Assembly: GCA_964388235.1 (NCBI GenBank)
Contig: CAYLXN010000002.1
Span: forward strand, 9,253-73,252
Length of the DNA stretch: 64,000 nucleotides
Origin: CAYLXN01 sp964388235
GTDB lineage: Bacteria > Patescibacteriota > Saccharimonadia > Saccharimonadales > Saccharimonadaceae
Reading direction: 5' to 3'
The notes beneath the pieces are model-generated. The model saw only the letters and a program-made list of their open reading frames with translations, was not told the origin of the DNA and did not search any database. A program made the translations under genes and the position numbers. How positions within the stretch are numbered: position 1 is the stretch's first letter; every line of letters starts with the position of its first letter. Positions 17,180 to 24,550 of this stretch are shown piece after piece.

Positions 17180-18346
17180 TTATTGGCGAACTAGAACCAA
17201 CAATTGTCGGCCAACGGCTTGATCGGGGCGGTGATAAACTAATTCTTGAGCGTCGTGATGCTCAAAATCGACGTATTTGAAGCCAAGCGAGGCTAGGTTG
17301 TCAGCAGTGATTGAATTTAAGTGAACGAAATTGCCGTTGGCTGCTTGCCAAGCTGGAATCGCTAAACACAGGTGAGTCTTGGGCTTGATTTGAATGGCTA
17401 AATTAGTCAAGAAATCGGTTAGTAATCGATCAACTTTAGCGCGTTCAGCTGTGATTTGCTCGGTCGTCGCTAGTTTTGCAAACGGTTGGCCGAGATAAAT
17501 TTCACTAGCGACTAAGTTAATCGGTGGCTTCCAGTGATGAGTGGTGGCGTCACCGACTTCGAGAATCGGTTTTAGTTTTGGCTGGAGCCAGTTAAGATTG
17601 GCACGCGAATAATCAATCATTCGTGGCTCCAGGTCGGTGCCGTAAACGTCAAAACCCAGCAGGCTAGCTTCCTGCAAAATCACCCCAGTGCCGCAAAATG
17701 GATCAAGTAGTCGCCGTTGGTGTGGTGCGGTCGCGCCAGCCGCTAAATTGATCATCATCTGAGCTAATTTGGGCGGTAGCATGCCAACGCGAGCATCGCG
17801 CTTCGGTCGCTCTCGATCGCGGCGAGTGTAGGCGTTGATGTCTTGCGAACCGATCAGCCGTCCAACGTAAACCTGCTCAGCAGTTTCGACAATTATAATT
17901 TCTACTTTTTTGTCTGAACCGAGTTTATTGTGAAAAGTGGTGGCGGTCGACAAAACTAATTCTTGATTAGGTACTAGCCGCAAACTGAGCCGCTGGCGCT
18001 TGAAAAAGCCCTTGATTTTGAGGCCGATCAATTGCGCATCGCGCGGGCTGACTTTTGGGTTGTTGGTTTGCCAGCTGACACCGAGGGTTAATTTGCGAAA
18101 ATCTTTAGATAATTGCCGCTGATAAAATTCAGCCACCGACTGGATGATTTTAGTTTTAGATACATTAGCGAAATTAAAATCTAACTTGGCTAGCTTTTGG
18201 CTACCGCCAAGAGTGTCGATGTCGATATTATCAACATCGATCAGCGCCGCCGCGTCGGACAGCAGCTGAACTTTAGTCGCACCAAATCGACTTTCAAGTT
18301 CTACCAGTGACAGTTCAGGTTGCCGCCCCAAAATCGCAATAATCAT
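17180..18346 (-). CDS. TRM11/Trm-G10-like class I methyltransferase
   Basis: Likely a tRNA guanosine methyltransferase of the THUMP-methylase type. The 388-aa protein has an N-terminal RNA-binding half and a C-terminal Rossmann domain with SAM motif LLDPFCGTGVILQEA near residue 216. The next acidic strand is VYGTDLEPRM. The catalytic [DN]PPY motif expected after the fourth strand is replaced by ASEIYLGQP, so the base-flipping site is unusual or lost. The promoter TATAAT ends six bases before the ATG, so the mRNA is leaderless. No partner gene is adjacent. Confidence 0.75.
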   Translation of the reverse strand: MIIAILGRQPELSLVELESRFGATKVQLLSDAAALIDVDNIDIDTLGGSQKLAKLDFNFANVSKTKIIQSVAEFYQRQLSKDFRKLTLGVSWQTNNPKVSPRDAQLIGLKIKGFFKRQRLSLRLVPNQELVLSTATTFHNKLGSDKKVEIIIVETAEQVYVGRLIGSQDINAYTRRDRERPKRDARVGMLPPKLAQMMINLAAGATAPHQRRLLDPFCGTGVILQEASLLGFDVYGTDLEPRMIDYSRANLNWLQPKLKPILEVGDATTHHWKPPINLVASEIYLGQPFAKLATTEQITAERAKVDRLLTDFLTNLAIQIKPKTHLCLAIPAWQAANGNFVHLNSITADNLASLGFKYVDFEHHDAQELVYHRPDQAVGRQLLVLVRQ

Positions 18347-18352
18347 GACTTT

Positions 18353-18358
18353 ATTATA
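18353..18358 (-). promoter_or_regulatory. -10 box of the TRM11-like gene (leaderless)
   Basis: Minus-strand TATAAT, then AAAGTC, then ATG at 18346. Confidence 0.6.
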
Positions 18359-18693
18359 TCACTATCAAATATTTATTTTTTATTATCCTAAGCAAACAGA
18401 GAGATGTTGTGTTGTCTTTTTAAACGCTCCATGCGGATTATCAAAAGGGATAATAGAATTATTGCTTAACTAATATAAATTTCATAAAAATAAGATTTTT
18501 TACAGAAAACTAATTTTTTATCTAGTTTATTTCCATATCGAGTGCTTTATTTAATGAGTGTTTTAAGTGGACAGGGAGACCTTGCGATTGGTCTCCCTTA
18601 TCCCCTTAACAACCCCAATCCCTCTCAAGCGCTCAGACGTAAGTTGGTAGGGCGATTCCTTTGAAGGTAAACTTATAAAAAGCTAAACAGTGG
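18359..18693. other. Non-coding interval with a strong hairpin
   Basis: About 335 bases between divergent genes hold no gene I can support. They contain a perfect 8-bp hairpin GGGAGACC-TTGCGATT-GGTCTCCC near 18576-18599 and a smaller ATTATC/GATAAT inverted repeat near 18440. Neither is followed by a T run, so they are not ordinary terminators. Confidence 0.4.
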
Positions 18694-18702
18694 TGTTATA
18701 AT
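18694..18702 (+). promoter_or_regulatory. Extended -10 promoter of xseA (leaderless)
   Basis: TGT-TATAAT ends 7 nt before the ATG at 18710. Confidence 0.65.
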
Positions 18703-18709
18703 TAAACTA

Positions 18710-19801
18710 ATGACTAATCAATCAATAATTTGGCAGCCGACCGATTTGCTGGCGGCGCTCAACCAGACGCTGGAATATGCTTATCCGGCGGTCGAAGTTG
18801 AGGGTGAAGTGGCCAGTTTTAAGGTCAATCAAAACAAATACGTTTTCTTCGATCTCAAGGACGATCAGTCGAGCTTGAGTTGTTTTATGAGTTTGTTTAA
18901 ATTGTCGACCAAAGTCGAAGATGGTATGAAGGTCCGAGTGCAGGCGCGGCTGAAAATTACTAATTGGGGTAAATTTAGCCTGACGGTGGATCAAATTCAA
19001 CCAATCGGCGAGGGTAATATCAAGAAAGCCCAGCAGTTGCAGCTTAAAAAATTAACCAAAGAAGGTTTATTTGATCCGAGTCGCAAGCAGATGTTGCCCG
19101 ATAAAATTAAAAAAATTGGCCTGATTTCGTCCAAGCAAGCCGCGGGTTTTGCTGATTTTCAGCGAATTTTGTCGGATCGAGTGGGCGGGCTGGAGGTTTA
19201 TTTCAAACATACACAAGTTCAGGGTTTGAGTGCGCCTGAGCAGATTGTGGCGGCGCTGGAGTTGCTTGATCAGAAGAATCTTGATGTGATCGCACTGGTG
19301 CGTGGTGGTGGCAGTGCGGACGACCTGGCTTGCTTCGATGATGAGCGAGTGGTGCGGGCGATTGCTGCTGCTCAGACGCCGATTATCACTGGCATTGGTC
19401 ATGAAATCGATCAGACGTTGGCGGATCTGGCGGCTGATGTGATTGGTGCCACGCCGACCCATGTCGCCCAATTGTTGTCAATTGATCAACAGGCGATTAT
19501 TGATGACGCACGGCGGACGGTCAATGCGATCCAGCAAACACTACTTGAGCAAATTAGTTATTCAATAGATTTTACAAAAAGTCAAATAGATAATCTTAAG
19601 CAAGATTTAGTTGATCGACTTGATCAGCGGCAATCACAACTCAAAATTGAAACCCAATTGATCGATTCCTACAACCCGCAATTGATTTTAGCGCGGGGCT
19701 ACGCGGTGGTGCGTGGCTCGGTGGCGGTAGGCGAGTCGATTGCGATTGAGACAGCTAAACAATTAATAACCGCGGAGGTAAAAAATGTCCGAACCAAATA
19801 A
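18710..19801 (+). CDS. xseA: Exodeoxyribonuclease VII large subunit
   Basis: Catalytic subunit of the ssDNA exonuclease XseAB. An N-terminal OB fold (VEGEVASFKVNQNKYVFFDLKD) is followed by the nuclease domain with RGGGSADDLACFDD near residue 200 and GIGHEIDQTLADLAAD near 229, ending ATPTHVAQLL. At 363 aa it is about 90 residues shorter than the E. coli protein; the missing part is in the coiled C-terminal region. It overlaps xseB by 17 bases. The leaderless promoter directly precedes it. Confidence 0.95.
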   Translation: MTNQSIIWQPTDLLAALNQTLEYAYPAVEVEGEVASFKVNQNKYVFFDLKDDQSSLSCFMSLFKLSTKVEDGMKVRVQARLKITNWGKFSLTVDQIQPIGEGNIKKAQQLQLKKLTKEGLFDPSRKQMLPDKIKKIGLISSKQAAGFADFQRILSDRVGGLEVYFKHTQVQGLSAPEQIVAALELLDQKNLDVIALVRGGGSADDLACFDDERVVRAIAAAQTPIITGIGHEIDQTLADLAADVIGATPTHVAQLLSIDQQAIIDDARRTVNAIQQTLLEQISYSIDFTKSQIDNLKQDLVDRLDQRQSQLKIETQLIDSYNPQLILARGYAVVRGSVAVGESIAIETAKQLITAEVKNVRTK

Positions 19802-19973
19802 AATTTCAATTGATGATCAACTAAAACAACTAGAAGAGCTGCTAAATTGGTTTAATGATGAACAGCAATTCAACTACGATCAAGCGCTGGAAAAATACCA
19901 GCAGGCCAAGAAAATTGCTCAAGAGATCGAGCAGCAATTAGCCGAATTAAAAAATAAATTAATCGAATTGTAA
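19785..19973 (+). CDS. xseB: Exodeoxyribonuclease VII small subunit
   Basis: 62 aa, nearly all helical (LKQLEELLNWFN to ALEKYQQAKKIAQEIEQQLAELK), matching the XseB coiled hairpin that binds the large subunit. A GGAGG site inside the end of xseA and a 17-nt overlap fix the start and couple translation. The methyltransferase gene begins two bases after its stop. Confidence 0.9.
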   Translation: MSEPNKISIDDQLKQLEELLNWFNDEQQFNYDQALEKYQQAKKIAQEIEQQLAELKNKLIEL

Positions 19974-19975
19974 AT

Positions 19976-20470
19976 ATGGGCTGGCTGATCGGAACTTTAG
20001 CGGTAGTGGCAGGTGCATTTTTGCTAAGTGTGCTGTTCGGGGCGCCGTACGTGCCGACCCACAAAAAACAATTAATCAAATTGATTGGTCAGCTTGATTT
20101 ATCGCTGGATGACGTGCTGGTTGATTGCGGGGCGGGCGATGGCTTGGTCGGACGAGCTTTTGCCAAGCATATCAAGCGAGCGGTTGGCTATGAAATCAAC
20201 CCGTTTTTGGTGCTGATCGCTAAAATTGCCAACCGTAATTATCCCAAGAATAAAGTTAAATTGGCCGATTTTCGGCGAGCTAATTGGCCGATTGATACGA
20301 CAGTAGTTTATTATTTTGGGGCGGCGTTTTACGCTCAGCAGCTGGTCGAAAAAGTCAAGGCACAGTCGCTGGAGCATCACCATCCGCTGACGATTATCAG
20401 CTATGGTTTTGAATTGCCAAATTTGGGCGAGCCGCAAATGATTGCTGGGTTTAATGTTTATCAAATTTAA
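19976..20470 (+). CDS. Membrane-anchored SAM-dependent methyltransferase
   Basis: 164 aa: an N-terminal membrane helix (IGTLAVVAGAFLLSVLFG, residues 5-22) and a small Rossmann domain with SAM-binding VDCGAGDGLVG near residue 50 and the acidic GYEINP strand end near 71. The later PPY-like motif is absent and the C-terminal part is short. Such anchored methylases are seen in several compact genomes; substrate unknown. It follows xseB by two bases, so it is co-transcribed. Confidence 0.75.
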   Translation: MGWLIGTLAVVAGAFLLSVLFGAPYVPTHKKQLIKLIGQLDLSLDDVLVDCGAGDGLVGRAFAKHIKRAVGYEINPFLVLIAKIANRNYPKNKVKLADFRRANWPIDTTVVYYFGAAFYAQQLVEKVKAQSLEHHHPLTIISYGFELPNLGEPQMIAGFNVYQI

Positions 20471-20471
20471 C

Positions 20472-20500
20472 TTTACTTAATTGCCGCTGCCAGTTATAAT
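20472..20500 (+). promoter_or_regulatory. Promoter of the 20508 gene (leaderless)
   Basis: TTTACT, 17 bp, TATAAT ending 7 nt before the ATG at 20508. This places an upstream in-frame ATG at 20481 inside the promoter. Confidence 0.65.
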
Positions 20501-20507
20501 GTTTGAC

Positions 20508-21164
20508 ATGAGCAACAAACAATTCTCTCAAAAATACCGTTCAGGAGTTACTACCTCAATGGTGCTAGCAATCTTATTTGGCTTTCTGAGCTTAGCATTT
20601 ATGATTATTTCAATTATTATTTTTCTTCGGCACGCTGATTTGCAGACTAATTTTGATAATCGTCTGAACGAAGAAAAAGTTAATTATAAAAAAACAGTGC
20701 GAGATGAGTACGAAAAAGAATACACCGAGCGAGAAAAAACTCCATTTAAAGAATTTGTTGGTCCGATCGATTTGGGGCAGTTGAGGTTTTTTTATCCGAA
20801 AACTTGGAGTATGTATGTGGATAAATACAGCAATCCATATCAAGCTTATCTCCATCCAAACTACGTACCGTCAGTCAAAGATACTACGGCTAGACACGCC
20901 TTGGTTGTTAGCATTAACAACAGAGATTACGATGCCTTGCTCAAGCCGCTAGCTAAGAAAATCGAAGAAGGCAGCATCAAACAAACGGCTTATTCAGTCA
21001 ATGACACGGTTGGTTCTCTGCTAGAAGGCGAAATTGAGTCTAAGAAACAAGGGATTGCGCTTTACCTAAAGATGCGGGACAAGACAATCATTCTTCAGGC
21101 AAATTCATTGAGTTTTAAAAACGATTTTCAGCAGCTGATCAAAACTATCAAATTCGATAAATAG
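20508..21164 (+). CDS. Single-pass membrane protein, unknown function
   Basis: 218 aa. A short cytoplasmic start, one membrane helix (SMVLAILFGFLSLAFMIISIIIFL, about residues 16-40), a charged coiled stretch (NEEKVNYKKTVRDEYEKEYTE) and an outer globular domain starting at LRFFYPKTWSMYVDKY. The YPxxW motif resembles PsbP-like or substrate-sensing outer domains. The promoter fixes the start at 20508. The soluble histidine kinase follows 16 bases later with its own promoter; whether this protein is its sensor is unknown. Confidence 0.7.
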   Translation: MSNKQFSQKYRSGVTTSMVLAILFGFLSLAFMIISIIIFLRHADLQTNFDNRLNEEKVNYKKTVRDEYEKEYTEREKTPFKEFVGPIDLGQLRFFYPKTWSMYVDKYSNPYQAYLHPNYVPSVKDTTARHALVVSINNRDYDALLKPLAKKIEEGSIKQTAYSVNDTVGSLLEGEIESKKQGIALYLKMRDKTIILQANSLSFKNDFQQLIKTIKFDK

Positions 21165-21165
21165 T

Positions 21166-21174
21166 TGCTATAAT
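21166..21174 (+). promoter_or_regulatory. Extended -10 promoter of the histidine kinase gene
   Basis: TGC-TATAAT ends 6 nt before the GTG at 21181, so the transcript should begin at the GTG itself. Confidence 0.6.
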
Positions 21175-21180
21175 TAAAGA

Positions 21181-21942
21181 GTGAATCAGAGGCAAGAAGC
21201 TTACGAAGAGGATTATTTGAATTGGCTAAATCGGCAGTTAATAACCGCTGGTTCGCCTGTGGTGACTTTGGCTCATGAGCTGAAATCGCCGCTGAGTTTG
21301 ATTCGTCAATTGTCATTATTTACACAAAATCAAGACCTGTCTGCTAGCGAGCGGCAGATTTATCTGGATCAAATTCGAATGGTCAGCGAACAGTCACTGG
21401 ATCTGGTGGCTAATTTATCAAAAATTTCTAATTTATCGCAACTGGAACTTGATTTTAAGCCGATTAGCCCAGTTAGGGTTTGTCGGCAAGTCGAGTCGGA
21501 TTTGGCTTTGATGCTGAAAATGAACCACAAAAAACTACAAATTAGCCATGGCTATGGTAATTATCTGGCTTTGGCCGATTTTGATTGCACTCGAGTGGTA
21601 ATTCGCCAATTTTGTGTTAATGCCATTAATTATGCCAATCAATCGTCGACTATCAAGATCAGATTGCATCGCCATCGCAACCAGCAAGTTAGGATTGCGG
21701 TTCGAGATTTTGGACCGCGGTTACCGATCGAGGTTTGGCGATCGCTGAAGCGCCAGCAGCCAAGTTTGCTGGCTAAGCCAGTCAGCGGTCGGCCATTGGC
21801 TAGCGGCATCGGTCTTCTGATCGCCAATCAGTTTGCCAACAAAATGAATTGTCAAATTGGAGCGATCTCGCATCGTGACGGTGCGACTTTCTATCTCGAC
21901 CTACCTTTATCGAAGCAACTTAGTCTTCTGGATGTCGCTTAA
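21181..21942 (+). CDS. Soluble sensor histidine kinase
   Basis: 253 aa with no membrane segment or separate sensor domain. The phospho-acceptor is His32 in LAHELKSPLSLI; the kinase domain shows an N box (FCVNAINYA), a G1-like box (VRDFGPR) and a G2 box (SGIGLLIANQFA). The start is GTG, exactly where the leaderless promoter puts the transcript 5' end. It overlaps the receiver gene by one base (TAATG), and this receiver is the likely target. With no input domain it presumably reads a signal through another protein, perhaps the membrane protein upstream. Confidence 0.88.
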   Translation: MNQRQEAYEEDYLNWLNRQLITAGSPVVTLAHELKSPLSLIRQLSLFTQNQDLSASERQIYLDQIRMVSEQSLDLVANLSKISNLSQLELDFKPISPVRVCRQVESDLALMLKMNHKKLQISHGYGNYLALADFDCTRVVIRQFCVNAINYANQSSTIKIRLHRHRNQQVRIAVRDFGPRLPIEVWRSLKRQQPSLLAKPVSGRPLASGIGLLIANQFANKMNCQIGAISHRDGATFYLDLPLSKQLSLLDVA

Positions 21943-22316
21943 TGGCTGCTGCCCAAAAATACCTGTTGCTGGTCGATGATGATAAATTTTTTGGTCAGTT
22001 AATTTGCCGTCAGCTGGCGCCTGAATATCGAACCAAGCAAGTTTTTGATGGTTATCAGGCAGTTGAAATTGTCGATCAGCAATTACCTGATTTGATTTTG
22101 CTGGATATTTTGATGCCAGCAGCAACTGGCTTTAGTCTGTTAAATGAATTAATTTCTTACACCGATACTATGCGTATTCCGGTGATTATTGTTTCGAATA
22201 CTGCTGATAATTTAAGCTTGTCAAATTTACAACATTTAGGCGTAGTGGCAATTTTTGATAAATCTAAATTGGTGATGTTAGATTTGCAGGCAGCAATTAA
22301 AACGGCTCTAGGTTAG
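21942..22316 (+). CDS. Single-domain response regulator (receiver only)
   Basis: 124 aa holding only a REC domain: acidic pair in LLVDDDKFF, phospho-acceptor Asp in DLILLDILMP, conserved Ser/Thr in IIVSNTAD and Lys in IFDKSKL. No output domain, so it acts by protein contact or as a phosphate sink. It overlaps its kinase gene by one base. The recO gene starts 16 nt later. Confidence 0.9.
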   Translation: MAAAQKYLLLVDDDKFFGQLICRQLAPEYRTKQVFDGYQAVEIVDQQLPDLILLDILMPAATGFSLLNELISYTDTMRIPVIIVSNTADNLSLSNLQHLGVVAIFDKSKLVMLDLQAAIKTALG

Positions 22317-22332
22317 ATAGAAAATTAAAAAT

Positions 22333-23019
22333 ATGGCAATGCAAAACCTCAAACGAACCCAAGCAATTATCATTAAGCGGACAAATTACAGCGAAGCCGA
22401 TCGAATTTTACAGCTGATTACCCCTGAAGGGCTGGTGTCGGCGATTGCTAAAGGAGCTCGCAAGCAGAAAAGTAAATTAGCAGCGGGAATTGAGTTATTT
22501 AGCTTGAGCGACGTGGTGTTAGCTGGCTCAAAAACCAAATCTGGCCTGATGCGTTTGCAGTCAGTGCGGCTGATCGAGCCGTTTTCGGGTATTTTGGCGC
22601 ATTATGAGCGTTTGGAATTGGCGGCTTTGATAGTGCGCCAGATTCGGCGTCACATTCAGGATATTGACGACCAGGTTTGGTTTGAAGTGGCGCACCAGTG
22701 TTTGTTGGCTTTAAACGATCCGCAGGTTAGTCTAGTTTTGATTCAGGCGTGGTTTAATTTGCAATTGAGCGCGCTGACTGGTCAAGCGATAAATTTATCG
22801 ATTGACAGCCAAGGCAAACCGCTTTCGCCAGATTGTCGTTACAATTACGACGGCCTAAACAACGTCTTCGTTCACACGCCAGGCGGTCAAATTACTAGTG
22901 ATCATCTCAAGGCTTTGCGACTATTGAGCCGGGTTAAATTGACCAAATTAACCAAAGTGACTGGGCTTGACGAAGTTTTGCCGCCAGTGCTGACGATCAG
23001 TGCTAATTTCATTCATTGA
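22333..23019 (+). CDS. recO: DNA repair protein RecO
   Basis: Recombination mediator that loads RecA with RecR. The N-terminal OB fold has the family pattern (QAIIIKRTNYSEADRILQLITPEGLVSAIAKGARK), followed by the helical domain with FSLSDVVLAG. The four-cysteine zinc site of classical RecO is missing (one Cys in SPDCRYNY). 228 aa; an ATG two codons later (22339) is an equally good start. It is the last gene of the histidine kinase unit; the hairpin after its stop has its T run on the other strand, so its own terminator is not evident. Confidence 0.9.
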   Translation: MAMQNLKRTQAIIIKRTNYSEADRILQLITPEGLVSAIAKGARKQKSKLAAGIELFSLSDVVLAGSKTKSGLMRLQSVRLIEPFSGILAHYERLELAALIVRQIRRHIQDIDDQVWFEVAHQCLLALNDPQVSLVLIQAWFNLQLSALTGQAINLSIDSQGKPLSPDCRYNYDGLNNVFVHTPGGQITSDHLKALRLLSRVKLTKLTKVTGLDEVLPPVLTISANFIH

Positions 23020-23021
23020 TC

Positions 23022-23050
23022 AAAAAAACCCCGTTCTCGGAAGAACGGGG
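23022..23050 (-). terminator. Terminator of the long RNA
   Basis: Minus strand: CCCCGTTCT, 4-base loop, AGAACGGGG, then seven Ts. The T run is only on minus, so it does not serve recO. Confidence 0.92.
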
Positions 23051-23711
23051 GAAGCAAACTACTCGTTTATGGTAGGCGTAGTTTGATCCCACCAAGCAGC
23101 CAACTAATTAGTCAATCTGTAGAAGCTCAAGGCTAAGACAAAAAGCTAGATTAGTTAACTGCTGGGGTGAGATCAAGCGTAGTTTGCGATTTAATCAAAT
23201 AAAAGTCTCATAAACAATTATCAGTGTAGGGCAATCAGCTACCGGACCAAACGTCCCTGTATAAGATAAAATCTTTGATTGTTAACTACTATTTAAATCG
23301 CTTGGCGTGGCTAAGTTTGGATTGAAGGACCACTACTTCAAATAACTCTGTTATCTTCCATGACTTGTCCTTGTTCAAGCTTAGTTCGCTCTTTAAAACT
23401 AAAGTCAATGTTTGTCGACCATTGTTTTTGTGAGCTATTTGTGGTGTTGATAGCTCTGGTTCAAACTAGCGAACAGGAAGCAGTTTATCTAAAACCGATC
23501 AAATTCCGCTACGGAACAAGCCGTAGAATGCCAATGGTTTTTAAAAACTAGTGCCGCGTGAGCGGACAGGGTAACTTGCTAGACCAGAAACTACCAGTTT
23601 TGGTGTGTTTGTGTTTCTTTTTTGCCAAAACTGTGCCGTCTATTGTTAAACGATATGTAATTTACTTTTTAAGGTGCATTCACTGCTGTTGTTTCTGTGT
23701 CAGTGAATGTA
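23022..23711 (-). ncRNA. Long structured non-coding RNA, about 690 nt
   Basis: No protein gene fits the 1.1 kb between recO and rpmA. On minus there is a complete promoter (TTGACA at 23746-23741, 17 bp, TGC-TAATAT at 23723-23718) and, 690 nt later, a textbook terminator (23050-23022). Between them are many inverted repeats: a 9-bp hairpin at the very 5' end (23709-23701 with 23685-23677), 9 bp at 23633-23625/23603-23595, 7 bp GTTCGCT/AGCGAAC and GAGCTAT/ATAGCTC, 9 bp at 23301-23293/23194-23186, and a long interrupted helix across 23174-23085. I see no tmRNA tag or CCA end, no RNase P or SRP core motifs. Size and organisation recall the large ornate RNAs (OLE, ROOL, GOLLD), but no identity is claimed. 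Confidence 0.75.
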
Positions 23712-23717
23712 CGGTCT

Positions 23718-23746
23718 ATATTAGCATAAGCGTTTTGATTTGTCAA
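23718..23746 (-). promoter_or_regulatory. Promoter of the long RNA
   Basis: TTGACA, exactly 17 bp, TAATAT with a TGC extension, all on minus; start of transcription near 23711. Confidence 0.85.
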
Positions 23747-23813
23747 CTGTTTTTTCATCTTTTTGTGATTTTGGGAAATTTAACAGAGTGACGATGTAGT
23801 AAATAAAACATTG

Positions 23814-24098
23814 TATAATAGTTTTAATTTTGTGAAAAGATTGTTTAATATGTGAAAAAGGACGTGGAAAACTTGTGGATAGGAAAAACCTGGCTTGGGT
23901 TGTGGTTCGGATTCCAACTAACTGCTTTTCAGAGACGTTTGACTGCGCCCGTCGTCACGGGGCAGTCATCACTTCGCTTTCGGTTGTAACCTCAAGAGCC
24001 TCTGTCAGGCAGTTAGTTGGTCCAGTTATCTTCCAGAGACGTTTAAGCGCGCCCGCCGTTGAGATAGTTAGTTAAATTCAGAGAGGTGTGCGAAAATA
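23814..24098 (+). ncRNA. Structured non-coding element, candidate RNA of about 270-300 nt
   Basis: TATAAT at 23814-23819 is followed by sequence with no supportable gene but strong structure. A perfect 12-bp stem (23913-23924 CCAACTAACTGC with 24008-24019) encloses CAGAG/CTCTG and a TGACTGC-CCCG...CGGG-GCAGTCA hairpin. A 26-nt motif, CAGAGACGTTT-N4-GCGCCCG-Y-CGT, occurs at 23929-23954 and again at 24033-24058. Direction is uncertain: a -10 box supports plus, but the hairpin at 24099-24126 has its better T run on minus. An earlier TGTGGATAG/TGTGGAAAA pair near 23865 resembles DnaA boxes with mismatches. Confidence 0.45.
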
Positions 24099-24126
24099 AA
24101 AAGAGCTACTCGCGAGAGCAGCTCTT
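24099..24126. terminator. Terminator of rpmA
   Basis: AAAGAGCT...AGCTCTTT stem with inner pairing; five Ts on minus after the stem end rpmA, weaker T run on plus. Confidence 0.75.
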
Positions 24127-24147
24127 TAATTGGTAGTTATAAATTAA

Positions 24148-24420
24148 CTATTTGACGGTAACTTGAGTCCGAGGCAAGCTTTTGCCGGTAAAGTTGGTCT
24201 TTTTAACTTTTTTGTACTCGACAATTCCGTCTTTGGCGGCATGAATGGTGTAGTCGCGGCTAGTGTAAGTGCCTTCACCAGCGATTTTGGTTGAGCCTGT
24301 TTGGCGAACTAAAACTTCACCAGCGTTGACTTTTTGACCGCCGAAGCGCTTTACACCGAGGCGTTGCCCAGGGCTGTTGTGGATATTTTTGCTTGATCCA
24401 CCAGATTTAACGGTTGACAT
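24148..24420 (-). CDS. rpmA: Large ribosomal subunit protein bL27
   Basis: 90 aa with the bL27 core KNIHNSPGQRLGVKRFGGQKV and the beta-barrel tail (EVLVRQTGSTKIAGEGTY). The N-terminal arm that reaches the peptidyl-transferase centre reads MSTVKSGGSSKN, without the cleaved extension of Firmicutes. AAGGAGA is the ribosome site. The usual partner rplU (bL21) is not adjacent. Promoter TTGACC-17-TACAAT lies upstream. Confidence 0.97.
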   Translation of the reverse strand: MSTVKSGGSSKNIHNSPGQRLGVKRFGGQKVNAGEVLVRQTGSTKIAGEGTYTSRDYTIHAAKDGIVEYKKVKKTNFTGKSLPRTQVTVK

Positions 24421-24465
24421 CTAATAATCTCCTTTGTTGTTTAATAAATAAAATTAACTCACGTT

Positions 24466-24494
24466 ATTGTACACCAATTGCTAGTTTTGGTCAA
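24466..24494 (-). promoter_or_regulatory. rpmA promoter
   Basis: TTGACC (24494-24489), 17 bp, TACAAT (24471-24466) on minus; about 38-nt leader with AAAGGAG. Confidence 0.75.
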
Positions 24495-24514
24495 GGTGAA
24501 AGCTTGTGGAAAAT

Positions 24515-24542
24515 AAAAAAGCTTCAGCGGAATGCTGAAGCT
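24515..24542 (-). terminator. Terminator of the gap-interrupted gene
   Basis: AGCTTCAGC, 5-base loop, GCTGAAGCT, then six Ts on minus. Confidence 0.88.
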
Positions 24543-24550
24543 CAGGAGTG

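Noticed and set aside
23022..23711. The large RNA as a tmRNA
   Set aside because: GCA-AAC-TAC words recall a tag start, but no tag with a hydrophobic Ala-rich end follows, and there is no CCA end or T-loop sequence; it is also twice too long.
23360..23791. Two plus-strand ORFs of 63 and 77 codons
   Set aside because: They are antisense to the large RNA, have no ribosome site, and their sequences (cysteine- and valine-rich runs) look like chance frames.
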